Origin: a bacterium
GTDB taxonomy: Bacteria; Planctomycetota; J058; JACQDU01
NCBI GenBank assembly: GCA_016200955.1
Contig: JACQDU010000083.1
Span: forward strand, 1 to 12,641
DNA: 12,641 nt
Reading direction: 5' to 3'
Part shown: piece by piece, positions 1-6,859 of the stretch
Position numbering within the stretch: position 1 is the first letter of the stretch
Layout of the letters: every line of letters begins with the position of its first letter
Notes under the pieces: generated by a model
Seen by the model: only the letters and a program-made list of their open reading frames with translations
Databases searched by the model: none
What the model was told of the DNA's origin: nothing
Made by a program: the position numbers and the translations under genes

Positions 1-15
1 GTCGCCCCACGCAGC

Positions 16-23
16 GAGAGGAG
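16..23 (+). promoter_or_regulatory. Ribosome-binding site for the CzcA-like pump
   Basis: GAGAGGAG lies six bases before the TTG at 30. It supports the rare TTG start that gives the family-typical N-terminus MLDWIIETSL. Confidence 0.6.
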
Positions 24-29
24 CCGCGC

Positions 30-3000
30 TTGCTCGACTGGATCATCGAGACTTCCCTCAAGAACAGCGCGCTCGTGATCGCGGCGGCGATCGCGTTCGC
101 TCTGCTCGGGCTGGTCTCGCTTCGCTTTCTCGATGTGGACGCCTTCCCCGACACGACGCCGGTCCAGGTCCAGATCAACACCGTCGTCCCCGCGCTCTCT
201 CCCGAGGAGGTCGAGCGGCAGATCACCTTCCCGATCGAGCAGGCGCTCTCGGGCCTCCCGGGGCTCGAGCAGGTGCGCTCGATCTCGAAGTTCGGGCTTT
301 CGCAGGTCACGCTGGCCTTCGAGGACGGGACGGGCGTCTACTTCGCGCGCCAGCTCGTGACCGAGCGTCTCGCGACCGTCGAGCTGGGCGAGGGGCTCCC
401 GCGCCCCAAGCTCGGCCCCGTCGCGACGGGCCTGGGCGAGGTCTTCCATTATGTCGTCTCGAGCGAGGGAGGCGACCTGACCGAGCTCCGGACGATCCAC
501 GACTGGGGAGTTCGCCCGGTGCTGCGCACCGTGCGCGGAGCCGCGGAGATCAACAGCTGGGGCGGCTACGAGAAGCAGCTCCAGGTGAGCATCGACCCCG
601 CGCGGCTCATCGCGCACTCCGTCTCCTTCGACGAGGTCGTGCTGGCCTTGAAGCACAACAACCTGAACGTCGGCGGCGGGAGCATCGCGAGCTCGGGCGG
701 TATGCTCCTCGTCCAGGGGATCGGCCGCACGACGACGCCGGACGAGATCGCGGACATCGTCGTGACCGCGAAGGACGGCGTACCGATCCGCGTGCGCCAC
801 GTCGCGGACGTGACGATCGGCCACGAGATCCGCCGCGGCGCCGTGACCGCCGACGGGAAGGGCGAGGTCGTGCTGGGCCTCGGCTTCATGCTCATGGGAG
901 AGAACAGCCACGAGGTCACGTGGCGCATGAAGAACACGCTCGACGAGCTCGTGCCGACTCTCCCGTCCGGAACGAGCGTCCAGACCGTCTACGACCGGAC
1001 CGAGCTCGTGGACCACGTGATCGACACGGCGCGCTCGAACCTCTTCGAGGGCGGGCTCCTCGTGATCGCCGTGCTCTTCGCTTTCCTCGGGAGCCTCCGC
1101 GCGGGGCTGATCGTGGCGCTCGCGATCCCGCTCTCGATGCTTCTCGCGGCGAGCGGAATGTTGCGCTTCGGGATCTCGGCGAGCCTCCTCTCGCTCGGAG
1201 CGATCGACTTCGGGCTCGTCGTGGACAGCTCCGTGATCATGGTCGAGAACGTCGTCCGGCACCTCGGGCGCGGCGAGTCGCGCGACCGGAGGCTCGTCGA
1301 CGTCGTGCGCGAGGCCGCGATCGAGGTGAGGCGGCCGACGCTTTTCGGCGAGCTCATCATCATGATCGTCTACCTCCCGATCCTCACGCTCGAGGGGATC
1401 GAGGGGAAGCTGTTCCGGCCCATGGCGCTCACGGTGATCCTGGCGCTCGCCGGATCGCTCGTTCTCTCGCTGACCCTCATGCCCGTCCTCGCGAGCCTGC
1501 TCCTCAGGAAGCTCACGCTGGAACGAGAGCCTTTCTTGGTGCGCGCGGCGAAGCGGATCTACGCGCCCTTCCTGAGAGCTGCCATGAGAAACCGCCTCGC
1601 GGTGATCGGTCTCGCGCTCGGAGTCCTGGGAGTCGCGGGAGTCATGGCGCGGGGCCTCGGCTCGGAGTTCATCCCGCGCCTCTCGGAGGGAGCGATCGTA
1701 GTCAACGTGATCCGGATCGCCGGGACCGACCTCGAGGAGTCGATCCGCTACAACACCGAGATCGAGAAAGCGCTCCTCACGGCGTTCAAGGACGAGATCG
1801 AGCACGTCTGGAGCCGGATCGGGACGGCGGAGGTCGCGACCGACCCCATGGGGATCGAGCTCTGCGACGTCTTCATCTCTCTCCGCCCGCGCGAGCGCTG
1901 GAAGAAGGCCGCCTCGCAGGCCGAGCTCGTGGACCTCGTGCAGCGAGAGCTGCGCGACATGCCGGGCCAGCGCCTCGCCCTCACGCAGCCCATCGAGATG
2001 CGCATGAACGAGATGATCTCGGGCGTCCGCGGCGACGTCGCGGTCAAGCTCTTCGGCGACGACTTCTCCGTCCTCGCCGCGAGAGCGCGCGAGATCGAGG
2101 CGGCGCTCCGTTCGGTGCCGGGCTGCGTCGATCCGACGACCGAGCAGCTCACGGGACAGCCCGTCCTCGAAGTTCGCGTGAAGCAAGACGAGCTCGCGCG
2201 CCACGGAGTCTCCGCGAGAGCGGTCCTCGACCTCGTCGAATCGATCGGCACGAAGCCCGTGGGAGAAGTGCAGGAGGGAGAGCTCCGCTTCCCGCTGGTC
2301 GTCCGGCTCCCCGAGCGGCTGCGCGCGAGCCCCGAGGCGGTCGGCTCGATCCTCGTCGCGACTCCCGCGGGCGGACGCGTCCCTCTCTCCCGTCTCGCGA
2401 CGGTCGAGACGGTCGAGGGGCCGTCCACGATCACGCGCGACTGGGGCCGGAGGAGGATCACGGTCCAGTGCAACGTCCGCGGCCGCGACATGGGCGGCTT
2501 CGTGGACGAAGCGCGCCGGAAGGTCGCCGCCGTCAAGCTGCCCACGTCCGGTCGCTACCACGTCGAGTGGGGCGGCCAGTTCGAGCACCTCGAGCGAGCG
2601 CGCACGCGGCTCATGATCGTCGTGCCGCTCGCGCTCGCGCTGATCTTCGGGCTCCTCTACGTGACGTACGGCCGGGGGCTCGATGCGGTTCGCGTCTTCA
2701 CGGGAGTCCCGTTCGCCGCCGTCGGAGGAGTGTTCGCGCTCTGGCTCCGGGACATGCCGTTCTCGATCTCGGCGGCGGTCGGGTTCATAGCGCTCTCGGG
2801 CGTTTCGGTCCTCGGAGACATGGTGCTCGTGTCCTACGTGCGTCAGCTTCGCGAACGCGGCCTCTCGCTCGAGCGAGCGGTCGAGGAAGCGGCGCTCACG
2901 CGGCTCCGGCCGGTGCTCATGACGGGGCTCGTCGCGAGCCTGGGCTTCGTGCCCATGGCGCTCTCCCTCGGAATGGGAGCGGAAGTGCAGCGGCCTCTCG

Positions 3001-3161
3001 CGACGGTCGTGATCGGAGGCGTGATCTCGAGCACGCTCCTGACGCTGCTCGTCTTGCCCGTCCTCTACCTGGTCTTCGGATCTCCCGCCGGCGCGGCGGG
3101 GCCGGAGCCGGTCTCGACAGTCGAAGAAAGGAACGGTGAAGCATGCCTCGAAGCTTCGTGA
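30..3161 (+). CDS. czcA: CzcA-type heavy-metal RND efflux pump (divalent-metal type)
   Basis: This is the inner-membrane, proton-driven RND pump of the heavy-metal efflux (HME) family, taking metal cations from the periplasm or cytosol to an outer-membrane duct. It has 1043 aa, the usual length. The N-terminus MLDWIIETSLKNSALV gives TM1. It is followed by the porter signature DAFPDTTPVQVQINT and by ISKFGLSQVTLAFEDGT. TM4 reads AIDFGLVVDSSVIMVEN, with D393, D399 and E406 in the spacing of the D402/D408/E415 triad described for Cupriavidus CzcA. That favours Zn/Co/Cd-type divalent ions over Cu/Ag. The second membrane half begins near residue 860 (RTRLMIVVPLALALIFGLLY). The TTG start matches the family start and has GAGAGGAG at 16-23, six bases upstream. 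The frame is open to base 1, so a start beyond the window cannot be excluded. No adaptor or outer-membrane factor is adjacent downstream. Exact metal specificity is inferred. Confidence 0.93.
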   Translation: MLDWIIETSLKNSALVIAAAIAFALLGLVSLRFLDVDAFPDTTPVQVQINTVVPALSPEEVERQITFPIEQALSGLPGLEQVRSISKFGLSQVTLAFEDGTGVYFARQLVTERLATVELGEGLPRPKLGPVATGLGEVFHYVVSSEGGDLTELRTIHDWGVRPVLRTVRGAAEINSWGGYEKQLQVSIDPARLIAHSVSFDEVVLALKHNNLNVGGGSIASSGGMLLVQGIGRTTTPDEIADIVVTAKDGVPIRVRHVADVTIGHEIRRGAVTADGKGEVVLGLGFMLMGENSHEVTWRMKNTLDELVPTLPSGTSVQTVYDRTELVDHVIDTARSNLFEGGLLVIAVLFAFLGSLRAGLIVALAIPLSMLLAASGMLRFGISASLLSLGAIDFGLVVDSSVIMVENVVRHLGRGESRDRRLVDVVREAAIEVRRPTLFGELIIMIVYLPILTLEGIEGKLFRPMALTVILALAGSLVLSLTLMPVLASLLLRKLTLEREPFLVRAAKRIYAPFLRAAMRNRLAVIGLALGVLGVAGVMARGLGSEFIPRLSEGAIVVNVIRIAGTDLEESIRYNTEIEKALLTAFKDEIEHVWSRIGTAEVATDPMGIELCDVFISLRPRERWKKAASQAELVDLVQRELRDMPGQRLALTQPIEMRMNEMISGVRGDVAVKLFGDDFSVLAARAREIEAALRSVPGCVDPTTEQLTGQPVLEVRVKQDELARHGVSARAVLDLVESIGTKPVGEVQEGELRFPLVVRLPERLRASPEAVGSILVATPAGGRVPLSRLATVETVEGPSTITRDWGRRRITVQCNVRGRDMGGFVDEARRKVAAVKLPTSGRYHVEWGGQFEHLERARTRLMIVVPLALALIFGLLYVTYGRGLDAVRVFTGVPFAAVGGVFALWLRDMPFSISAAVGFIALSGVSVLGDMVLVSYVRQLRERGLSLERAVEEAALTRLRPVLMTGLVASLGFVPMALSLGMGAEVQRPLATVVIGGVISSTLLTLLVLPVLYLVFGSPAGAAGPEPVSTVEERNGEACLEAS

Positions 3162-3493
3162 ACGCCGCGAGAGCGGTCGCTCTCGCCTCGACTCTCGTCT
3201 TCCTCGGTTGTCCCGACCAGCCCACGCCGCCGCCGGCCACGACGAACGCTCCTCCCGCGGCGACGAACGCGCGGGCGCCGATCGTGCCTAGGGTCGAGGT
3301 CGCCGACTGGTGCAAGGAGCACGGCGTCCCCGAGTCGATCTGCACGCGCTGCAACGAGACCTTGATCCCCGAGTTCAAGAAGAAGGGCGACTGGTGCGCG
3401 AAGCACGAGCTGCCCGACTCCCAGTGCCTCGTGTGTCACCCGGAGCTCAAGGCGAAGCTCGAGGCCATGGCTCCCAAGGAGGAGAAGAAGTAA
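3143..3493 (+). CDS. Small lipoprotein with two W-C-H-P-S-C-C metal-binding-like motifs
   Basis: 116 aa. The N-terminus has a basic start, a hydrophobic stretch (AVALASTLVFLGC) and a lipobox-like FLGC with C23 as the likely lipidated cysteine; F at -3 is not ideal. A Pro/Ala/Thr-rich linker (24-52) follows. Then come two copies of one motif: W56-C57-H60-P63-S65-C67-C70 and W84-C85-H88-P91-S93-C95-C98. With three Cys and one His each, both copies look like metal-binding knuckles. I recall this motif from the N-terminal part of some CzcB/HlyD-type adaptor proteins, but here it stands alone and the protein ends just after the second copy. The gene overlaps the end of the CzcA-like gene by 19 bases, so the two are probably co-translated. 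An AAAGGA at 3127-3132 is a fairly distant ribosome site. A periplasmic metal-binding or delivery role for the pump is inferred. Confidence 0.8.
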   Translation: MPRSFVNAARAVALASTLVFLGCPDQPTPPPATTNAPPAATNARAPIVPRVEVADWCKEHGVPESICTRCNETLIPEFKKKGDWCAKHELPDSQCLVCHPELKAKLEAMAPKEEKK

Positions 3494-3593
3494 GCGCGCG
3501 CTCTCTCGTCGATTCGTCGTGCTCCCACGAACGCTCGGAGCTTGCATCGTCTCGTCCCGCACCGGAAGCTGTCCTCGGCTCATCGACCCGTAC

Positions 3594-3599
3594 AGGAGA
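3594..3599 (+). promoter_or_regulatory. Ribosome-binding site deciding the GTG start of the HEAT-repeat gene
   Basis: AGGAGA at 3594-3599 sits seven bases before the GTG at 3607. The alternative TTG at 3601 would be too close to it. The GTG start also places a normal signal peptide at the N-terminus. Confidence 0.65.
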
Positions 3600-3606
3600 A
3601 TTGCCC

Positions 3607-4371
3607 GTGAGAATTGCCCTGATCGCTCCCGTGCTCACGCTCGTGCTCTCCGGCATCGCGCTCGCTTACGCGACCGACGCCGAGGCGGACGCCGCGCTCG
3701 CGACGTTCAAGAAGGAATACGCGACCAAGGACGAGGGGCTGCGCGCGAAGGCCGTCCAGACGCTCGGGGGAACGCAGCACAAGAAGATCGTGGACGCTCT
3801 CGCAGGAGTGCTCCAGAAAGACTCCACCGAGACGGTTCGCACCTTCGCCGCACGGGCGCTCGGAGGGCAGTGGTCTCCCACGGCCGTCGACGTGCTCGGG
3901 AGGGCGCTCAAGCCCGGCGACCCGCAGGCGGAGAAGCTGAACCAGGCCGTCCTCGCCGCGCTCGCCTCGACCGACTCGGACGCGGCGGTGCCGCACCTCA
4001 CGTCGTTCCTCAAGGCGAGCAAGACCGACCCGTCCTGCTCGTCCTCGGCTCTGAGCGCGCTCGGGGCGATCGGGAGCCCCAAGGCGATCGACGACATCAT
4101 CGAGGTCCTCGGCGAGACGAAGAACAAGGTCATCGTCCCGGCCGCTCAGGCCGCGCTCGCCTCGATCACCGGCCAGCAGCTCAAGACCGCGGACGAATAC
4201 AAGACCTGGTGGGGCGTGAACAAGGGCAAGAAGAAGACGGTCCAGGTCTTCCGCTGCGAGGGCACCGGAAGGGTGTTCGAGAAGACCGAGAAGGATGCGA
4301 AGTGCCCCCACGACGGCGACAAGAACCCCAAGTGCGGCATCGCGCTCAAGACGAAGCTCGAGGCGAAGTAG
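3607..4371 (+). CDS. Exported HEAT-repeat protein with C-terminal cysteine cluster
   Basis: 254 aa from the GTG at 3607. Residues 1-22 form a signal peptide (MRIALIAPVLTLVLSGIALAYA) with an AYA cleavage site. Residues 26-190 are alpha-helical repeats of HEAT type, about four or five units, for example LRAKAVQTLGG, VRTFAARALGG, SSALSALGAIGSPKAIDDII and VPAAQAALASITG. They are followed by YKTWWGVNKGKKK (198-210), a tail I associate with HEAT proteins of planctomycetes and similar bacteria. The last 45 residues carry FRCEG (C217), KCPHDGDKNPKCG (C233, C243) and two nearby Lys-rich stretches, which could be a small metal-binding or disulphide-bonded module. HEAT repeats usually serve protein-protein contact, so a periplasmic scaffold or sensor linked to the metal pumps is possible; no enzyme motif is seen. 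It lies 113 bases after the lipoprotein gene, so it may share its transcript. An open frame runs further upstream but has no support as coding. Confidence 0.82.
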   Translation: MRIALIAPVLTLVLSGIALAYATDAEADAALATFKKEYATKDEGLRAKAVQTLGGTQHKKIVDALAGVLQKDSTETVRTFAARALGGQWSPTAVDVLGRALKPGDPQAEKLNQAVLAALASTDSDAAVPHLTSFLKASKTDPSCSSSALSALGAIGSPKAIDDIIEVLGETKNKVIVPAAQAALASITGQQLKTADEYKTWWGVNKGKKKTVQVFRCEGTGRVFEKTEKDAKCPHDGDKNPKCGIALKTKLEAK

Positions 4372-4392
4372 GCGCATCGAGCGCAACGTCTC

Positions 4393-4440
4393 GCCTTGGC
4401 CCTTGCCCTTGCCCGTTCGGGAGAAGGGCAAGGCCAAGGC
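4393..4440 (+). repeat. Long imperfect hairpin made of GGGCAAGG-like units
   Basis: The left arm (4393-4410) and right arm (4424-4440) pair over 17 base pairs with one bulged C. The loop region holds a further small palindrome, CCCGTTCGGG, at 4412-4421. The arms consist of CCTTGCCC / GGGCAAGG-like units, and another GGGCAAGG follows at 4450-4457. It begins 22 bases after the HEAT-repeat gene stop and about 110 bases before the next gene. It could act as a terminator or an mRNA-stabilising stem between the two gene groups, or be one member of a dispersed intergenic repeat family. No U-run follows it, so a classic intrinsic terminator is not clearly supported. Confidence 0.6.
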
Positions 4441-4532
4441 AAGCGCATGGGCAAGGACGGCTCATCCCGATTTTCACGCCCTTTCCCTTGGATATCGCGC
4501 GCTTCGCCCTTCGCTCTGGAATAAGCCCACCC

Positions 4533-4555
4533 GGAGGAGCGATACTATCGGTGTG
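4533..4555 (+). promoter_or_regulatory. Possible -10 element and/or ribosome site before the Cys-pair protein
   Basis: GGAGGAG at 4533-4539 is followed by ATACTAT at 4542-4548 and the GTG at 4553. GGAGGAG is 13 bases from the GTG, long for a ribosome site. TACTAT resembles a -10 box, but at this position it would give a nearly leaderless message, and no convincing -35 was found. One of the two signals is probably real; the sequence does not decide which. Confidence 0.25.
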
Positions 4556-4921
4556 ATCCGAGCCGCACGCTTTCTCGTCGTCGCCCTCTTGCTGCTCTCG
4601 TTCGCGACGGGCGGGTGGGAAGTCCGGCTCCGTCTCGTGCGACCGCCCTGCTGCGAGGGCCCGGACTCCTGCTGCCCGCCCGATCACAGCGCCGACTGCT
4701 GCCAGCCTTTGCTCCAGATCACGACGACGAAGGCTCACGACGACCCGGCGCGCCTCGTCGAAGCCGCTCCCTCTCTCCCGGCGAACGACCTCGTGACGCC
4801 CGCGCTCGCACCGGCTCTCTCGCTCGTCGTTCCGGTCGAGATCGCGTGGAGCTGCCGGGCGCACGACCTCGCGCCCCGACCGCCGCCCGACCTGATCCAG
4901 GCGGTCGCGCTCCGCCTCTAG
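4553..4921 (+). CDS. Small exported protein with three Cys-Cys pairs, putative metal binder
   Basis: 122 aa from the GTG at 4553. The start was chosen because it puts the hydrophobic helix FLVVALLLLSFATG (7-20) directly after a basic N-terminus (VIRAARF), as in a signal peptide or anchor. Residues 31-51 hold C33-C34, C40-C41 and C49-C50 with an intervening acidic/His segment (PPDHSAD); C101 is a seventh cysteine. Such density of thiols in an exported protein directly upstream of a Cu/Ag efflux operon suggests metal binding or sensing, by context only. The C-terminus (APRPPPDLIQAVALRL) has a Pro-rich turn and a hydrophobic tail. I recall small proteins near copper-resistance genes with a similar tail, but cannot name a family. 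It ends 111 bases before the adaptor start and is probably in the same transcription unit. Confidence 0.65.
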   Translation: MIRAARFLVVALLLLSFATGGWEVRLRLVRPPCCEGPDSCCPPDHSADCCQPLLQITTTKAHDDPARLVEAAPSLPANDLVTPALAPALSLVVPVEIAWSCRAHDLAPRPPPDLIQAVALRL

Positions 4922-4945
4922 ACCCACCTCTCTCCGTTCGAGTGG

Positions 4946-4964
4946 CCTCCGGCTCCGCCGGAGG
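4946..4964 (+). terminator. Perfect 8-bp GC-rich hairpin after the Cys-pair gene
   Basis: CCTCCGGC (4946-4953) and GCCGGAGG (4957-4964) pair perfectly around a TCC loop. It begins 25 bases after the stop of the Cys-pair gene and ends 68 bases before the adaptor start. Only a pyrimidine-rich stretch and no true U-run follows, so it may be a weak terminator or attenuator that lowers read-through into the efflux operon, or a stem that masks the GGAGGAGG at 4960-4967. Confidence 0.35.
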
Positions 4965-5022
4965 AGGTGGTGTCGTTCTCTCTCGACTCGCGCCCGACGT
5001 CCGGGCCGGGTCGGTCGCACAC

Positions 5023-5027
5023 GGAGG
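5023..5027 (+). promoter_or_regulatory. Ribosome-binding site deciding the adaptor start
   Basis: GGAGG at 5023-5027 is five bases before the GTG at 5033. In-frame GTG codons at 4967 and 4970 are less likely, because their GGAGGAGG abuts or overlaps the codon and the extra 22 residues look non-conserved. Confidence 0.55.
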
Positions 5028-5032
5028 CTCAG

Positions 5033-6859
5033 GTGGCGGAACCCAACGACTCTCCCGGGAAGATGCCTCTCACGCCCTGGCAGCGCGCCGGGCTCATCTT
5101 GAAGGTCGTCGAGGTCCGGCTCCGGTTCATCGCGATCCTCGTCGTGACCGGGCTCGTGATCGGCTACTGGGACACGATCAAGAATCACTGGGACAAGTGG
5201 ACGCGCCCCGCGGCCCCCGTCGGGGCGGTCCAGTCGGACACGGAGTTTTACTGTCCCATGCACCCGAGCGTCGTTCGCCCGGGGCTCGAGGACGGTCAGG
5301 TCCCGAAGTGTCCGATCTGCGGCATGCCGCTCTCTCTCAGGAAGAAAGGCGAGGCGCCGGCGCTCCCCGCGGGAGTCACGGGGCGCGTCCAGCTCACGCC
5401 CGAGCGGATCGAGCTCGCCGGCGTCCTGACGGAGGAGGTCGGCTACAAGCGCCTCGAGAAGGAGATCGTCACCGTCGGCTCCGTCCAGTACGACGAGACG
5501 CGCCTCTCGCGGATCGTCGCGCGGGTGAGCGGCTACCTCGAGAAGCTCCTCGTGAGCGAGACCTTCGTGGACGTGAAGGAAGGAGAGCCGCTCGCCGAGA
5601 TCTACTCCCCCGAGCTCTACGCGGCCGCGCGCGAGCTCGTGATCGCCAGGAAGAGCGCCGGCATGTCCGAGCTCGTGAAGGCCGGGCGCGAGAAGCTCAC
5701 GCTCCTCGGGCTGGACGAGCGCGAGATCGACCGGATCCTCGAGTCCGGCGACCCGAGCAGCCGCCTCGTGATCCGCTCGCCCCAGCACGGGCACGTCATC
5801 CAGCGAAACGTCGTCAAGGGAGCTTACGTCTCGGTCGGCATGACGCTGTTCGAGGTCGCGGACCTCACGAGGATCTGGATCGAGGCCGACGTCTTCGAAG
5901 GGGATATCCCCTTCCTGAGGAAAGGGCAGGACATCGAGGCCACCGTCGAGGCCTTCCCGAACCGGGTCTTCAAGGGAACGGTCGCCCTCGTCCACCCTCA
6001 CCTCGATCCCTCGTCTCGCACGAACACCGTCCGGTTCACGCTCGAGAACCCGAAGCACGACCTCCGTCCCGGCATGTACGCCACGGTCAAGATCCGCACG
6101 CCGCTCGGGGAGATCGAGCCGTTCAAGACGCTCCTCGCGAGCGTCGCGTCGATCGGCTCGGAGAGCGGGAGCAACGCGGGAGACCGCCGAACGATCTGGT
6201 GGTGTCCCATGCACCCCGAGGTGCGCTCGAGCGAGCCCGGCGGGAAGTGCGAGAAGTGCGGCGGCATGAAGCTCGTCCCGAGAGTCGTCCCGGTCCCGAG
6301 GCCGGGCGACGTCCTCGCGATCCCGGAGCGCTCCGTGATCGACACCGGCTCACGGAAGATCGTCTACGTCGAGCGCGAGCCCGGGATCTTCGAGGGCGTC
6401 CTCGTCGAGCTAGGGCCGCGCGTCGGGAGAGACTTCCCCGTCGTGAAAGGCCTCGAGGCGGGCGAGCGCATCGCGACCGCGGGCTCCTTCCTGATCGACG
6501 CGGAGACACGGCTCAACCCCGCGGCGGCCTCGACGTACGTCGGCGCGAGCGGAGGCCCCTCGACCGGGCACGAAGCGCCTCCGAACGCGCCGCCGCCGAA
6601 GAAGGCCGATCCGCCCGGGAGCAACGCCTCGCGCGCGATCGGCGTCGAGAGCTGGAGCCTCTCTCCCGAGGACAGGAAGCTCGCCGAGGCCCAGGGAGTC
6701 TGCCCGATCACGGGCGAGCCGCTCGGCTCCATGGGGACGCCCGACAAGGTCGTCCTCGATGGACACCCCGTCTTCCTTTGCTGCGAGGGCTGCGAGGAGG
6801 ACGCGAAGCGCGATCCCAAGAAGACGCTCGAGAAGGCGTCGCGCGGAGGCGGCCGATGA
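5033..6859 (+). CDS. cusB: CusB-like periplasmic adaptor with three metal-binding modules
   Basis: 608 aa from the GTG at 5033; typical CusB/CzcB proteins are about 400-500 aa. A membrane anchor (FIAILVVTGLVIGYW) lies near residues 32-46. A first heavy-metal-binding module follows: FYCPMHPSV with C74, then KCPICGMP with C93 and C96. The lipoyl-like hairpin halves (RIVARVSGYLEKLLVSETFV and IYSPELYAAARELV) lie around 160-200. The beta-barrel starts near 277 (LTRIWIEADVFEGDIPFL) and ends with LRPGMYATVKI. Inserted before the membrane-proximal domain is a second CPMHPEV module (C391, then C406 and C409 in CEKCGGMK). After LEAGERIATAGSFLIDAETRLN and a Pro-rich linker comes a YHS/TRASH-like tail with C557 (CPITGEPLG), C583, C584 and C587 (FLCCEGCEED). 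Its role is to bridge the inner-membrane pump and outer-membrane factor and probably hand over Cu(I)/Ag(I). Its stop overlaps the pump start (ATGA). Confidence 0.92.
   Translation: MAEPNDSPGKMPLTPWQRAGLILKVVEVRLRFIAILVVTGLVIGYWDTIKNHWDKWTRPAAPVGAVQSDTEFYCPMHPSVVRPGLEDGQVPKCPICGMPLSLRKKGEAPALPAGVTGRVQLTPERIELAGVLTEEVGYKRLEKEIVTVGSVQYDETRLSRIVARVSGYLEKLLVSETFVDVKEGEPLAEIYSPELYAAARELVIARKSAGMSELVKAGREKLTLLGLDEREIDRILESGDPSSRLVIRSPQHGHVIQRNVVKGAYVSVGMTLFEVADLTRIWIEADVFEGDIPFLRKGQDIEATVEAFPNRVFKGTVALVHPHLDPSSRTNTVRFTLENPKHDLRPGMYATVKIRTPLGEIEPFKTLLASVASIGSESGSNAGDRRTIWWCPMHPEVRSSEPGGKCEKCGGMKLVPRVVPVPRPGDVLAIPERSVIDTGSRKIVYVEREPGIFEGVLVELGPRVGRDFPVVKGLEAGERIATAGSFLIDAETRLNPAAASTYVGASGGPSTGHEAPPNAPPPKKADPPGSNASRAIGVESWSLSPEDRKLAEAQGVCPITGEPLGSMGTPDKVVLDGHPVFLCCEGCEEDAKRDPKKTLEKASRGGGR

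Noticed and set aside
1..78. Possible 3' end of an upstream gene (frame 1 open to a TGA at 76)
   Set aside because: The short translated tail has no recognisable feature and overlaps the CzcA-like start by 49 bases; not enough sequence to judge.
920..3139. Long open frame within the CzcA-like gene (also several of 100-270 codons antisense to it)
   Set aside because: Translations are low-complexity Arg/Ala/Pro-rich, as expected from shifted reading of high-GC coding sequence; the CzcA frame is fully explained by homology.
3494..3606. 113-base gap searched for a promoter
   Set aside because: Only weak, imperfect inverted repeats and no convincing -35/-10 pair; just the ribosome site at 3594-3599 is supported.
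4967..5032. Longer adaptor start at GTG 4967 or 4970
   Set aside because: The ribosome-site sequence touches or overlaps the codon, and the 22 extra residues look non-conserved; GTG 5033 has a better site.
4346..6214. 622-codon minus-strand open frame
   Set aside because: Antisense to the adaptor gene; its Arg/Asp/Leu/Glu-rich composition is a shadow of the coding strand and it has no domain or ribosome site.
4615..6855. Upstream extension of the CusA-like frame
   Set aside because: Before the ATG at 6856 the translation is Arg/Pro-rich nonsense overlapping the adaptor gene; MIERIIELSIRNRF is the family start.
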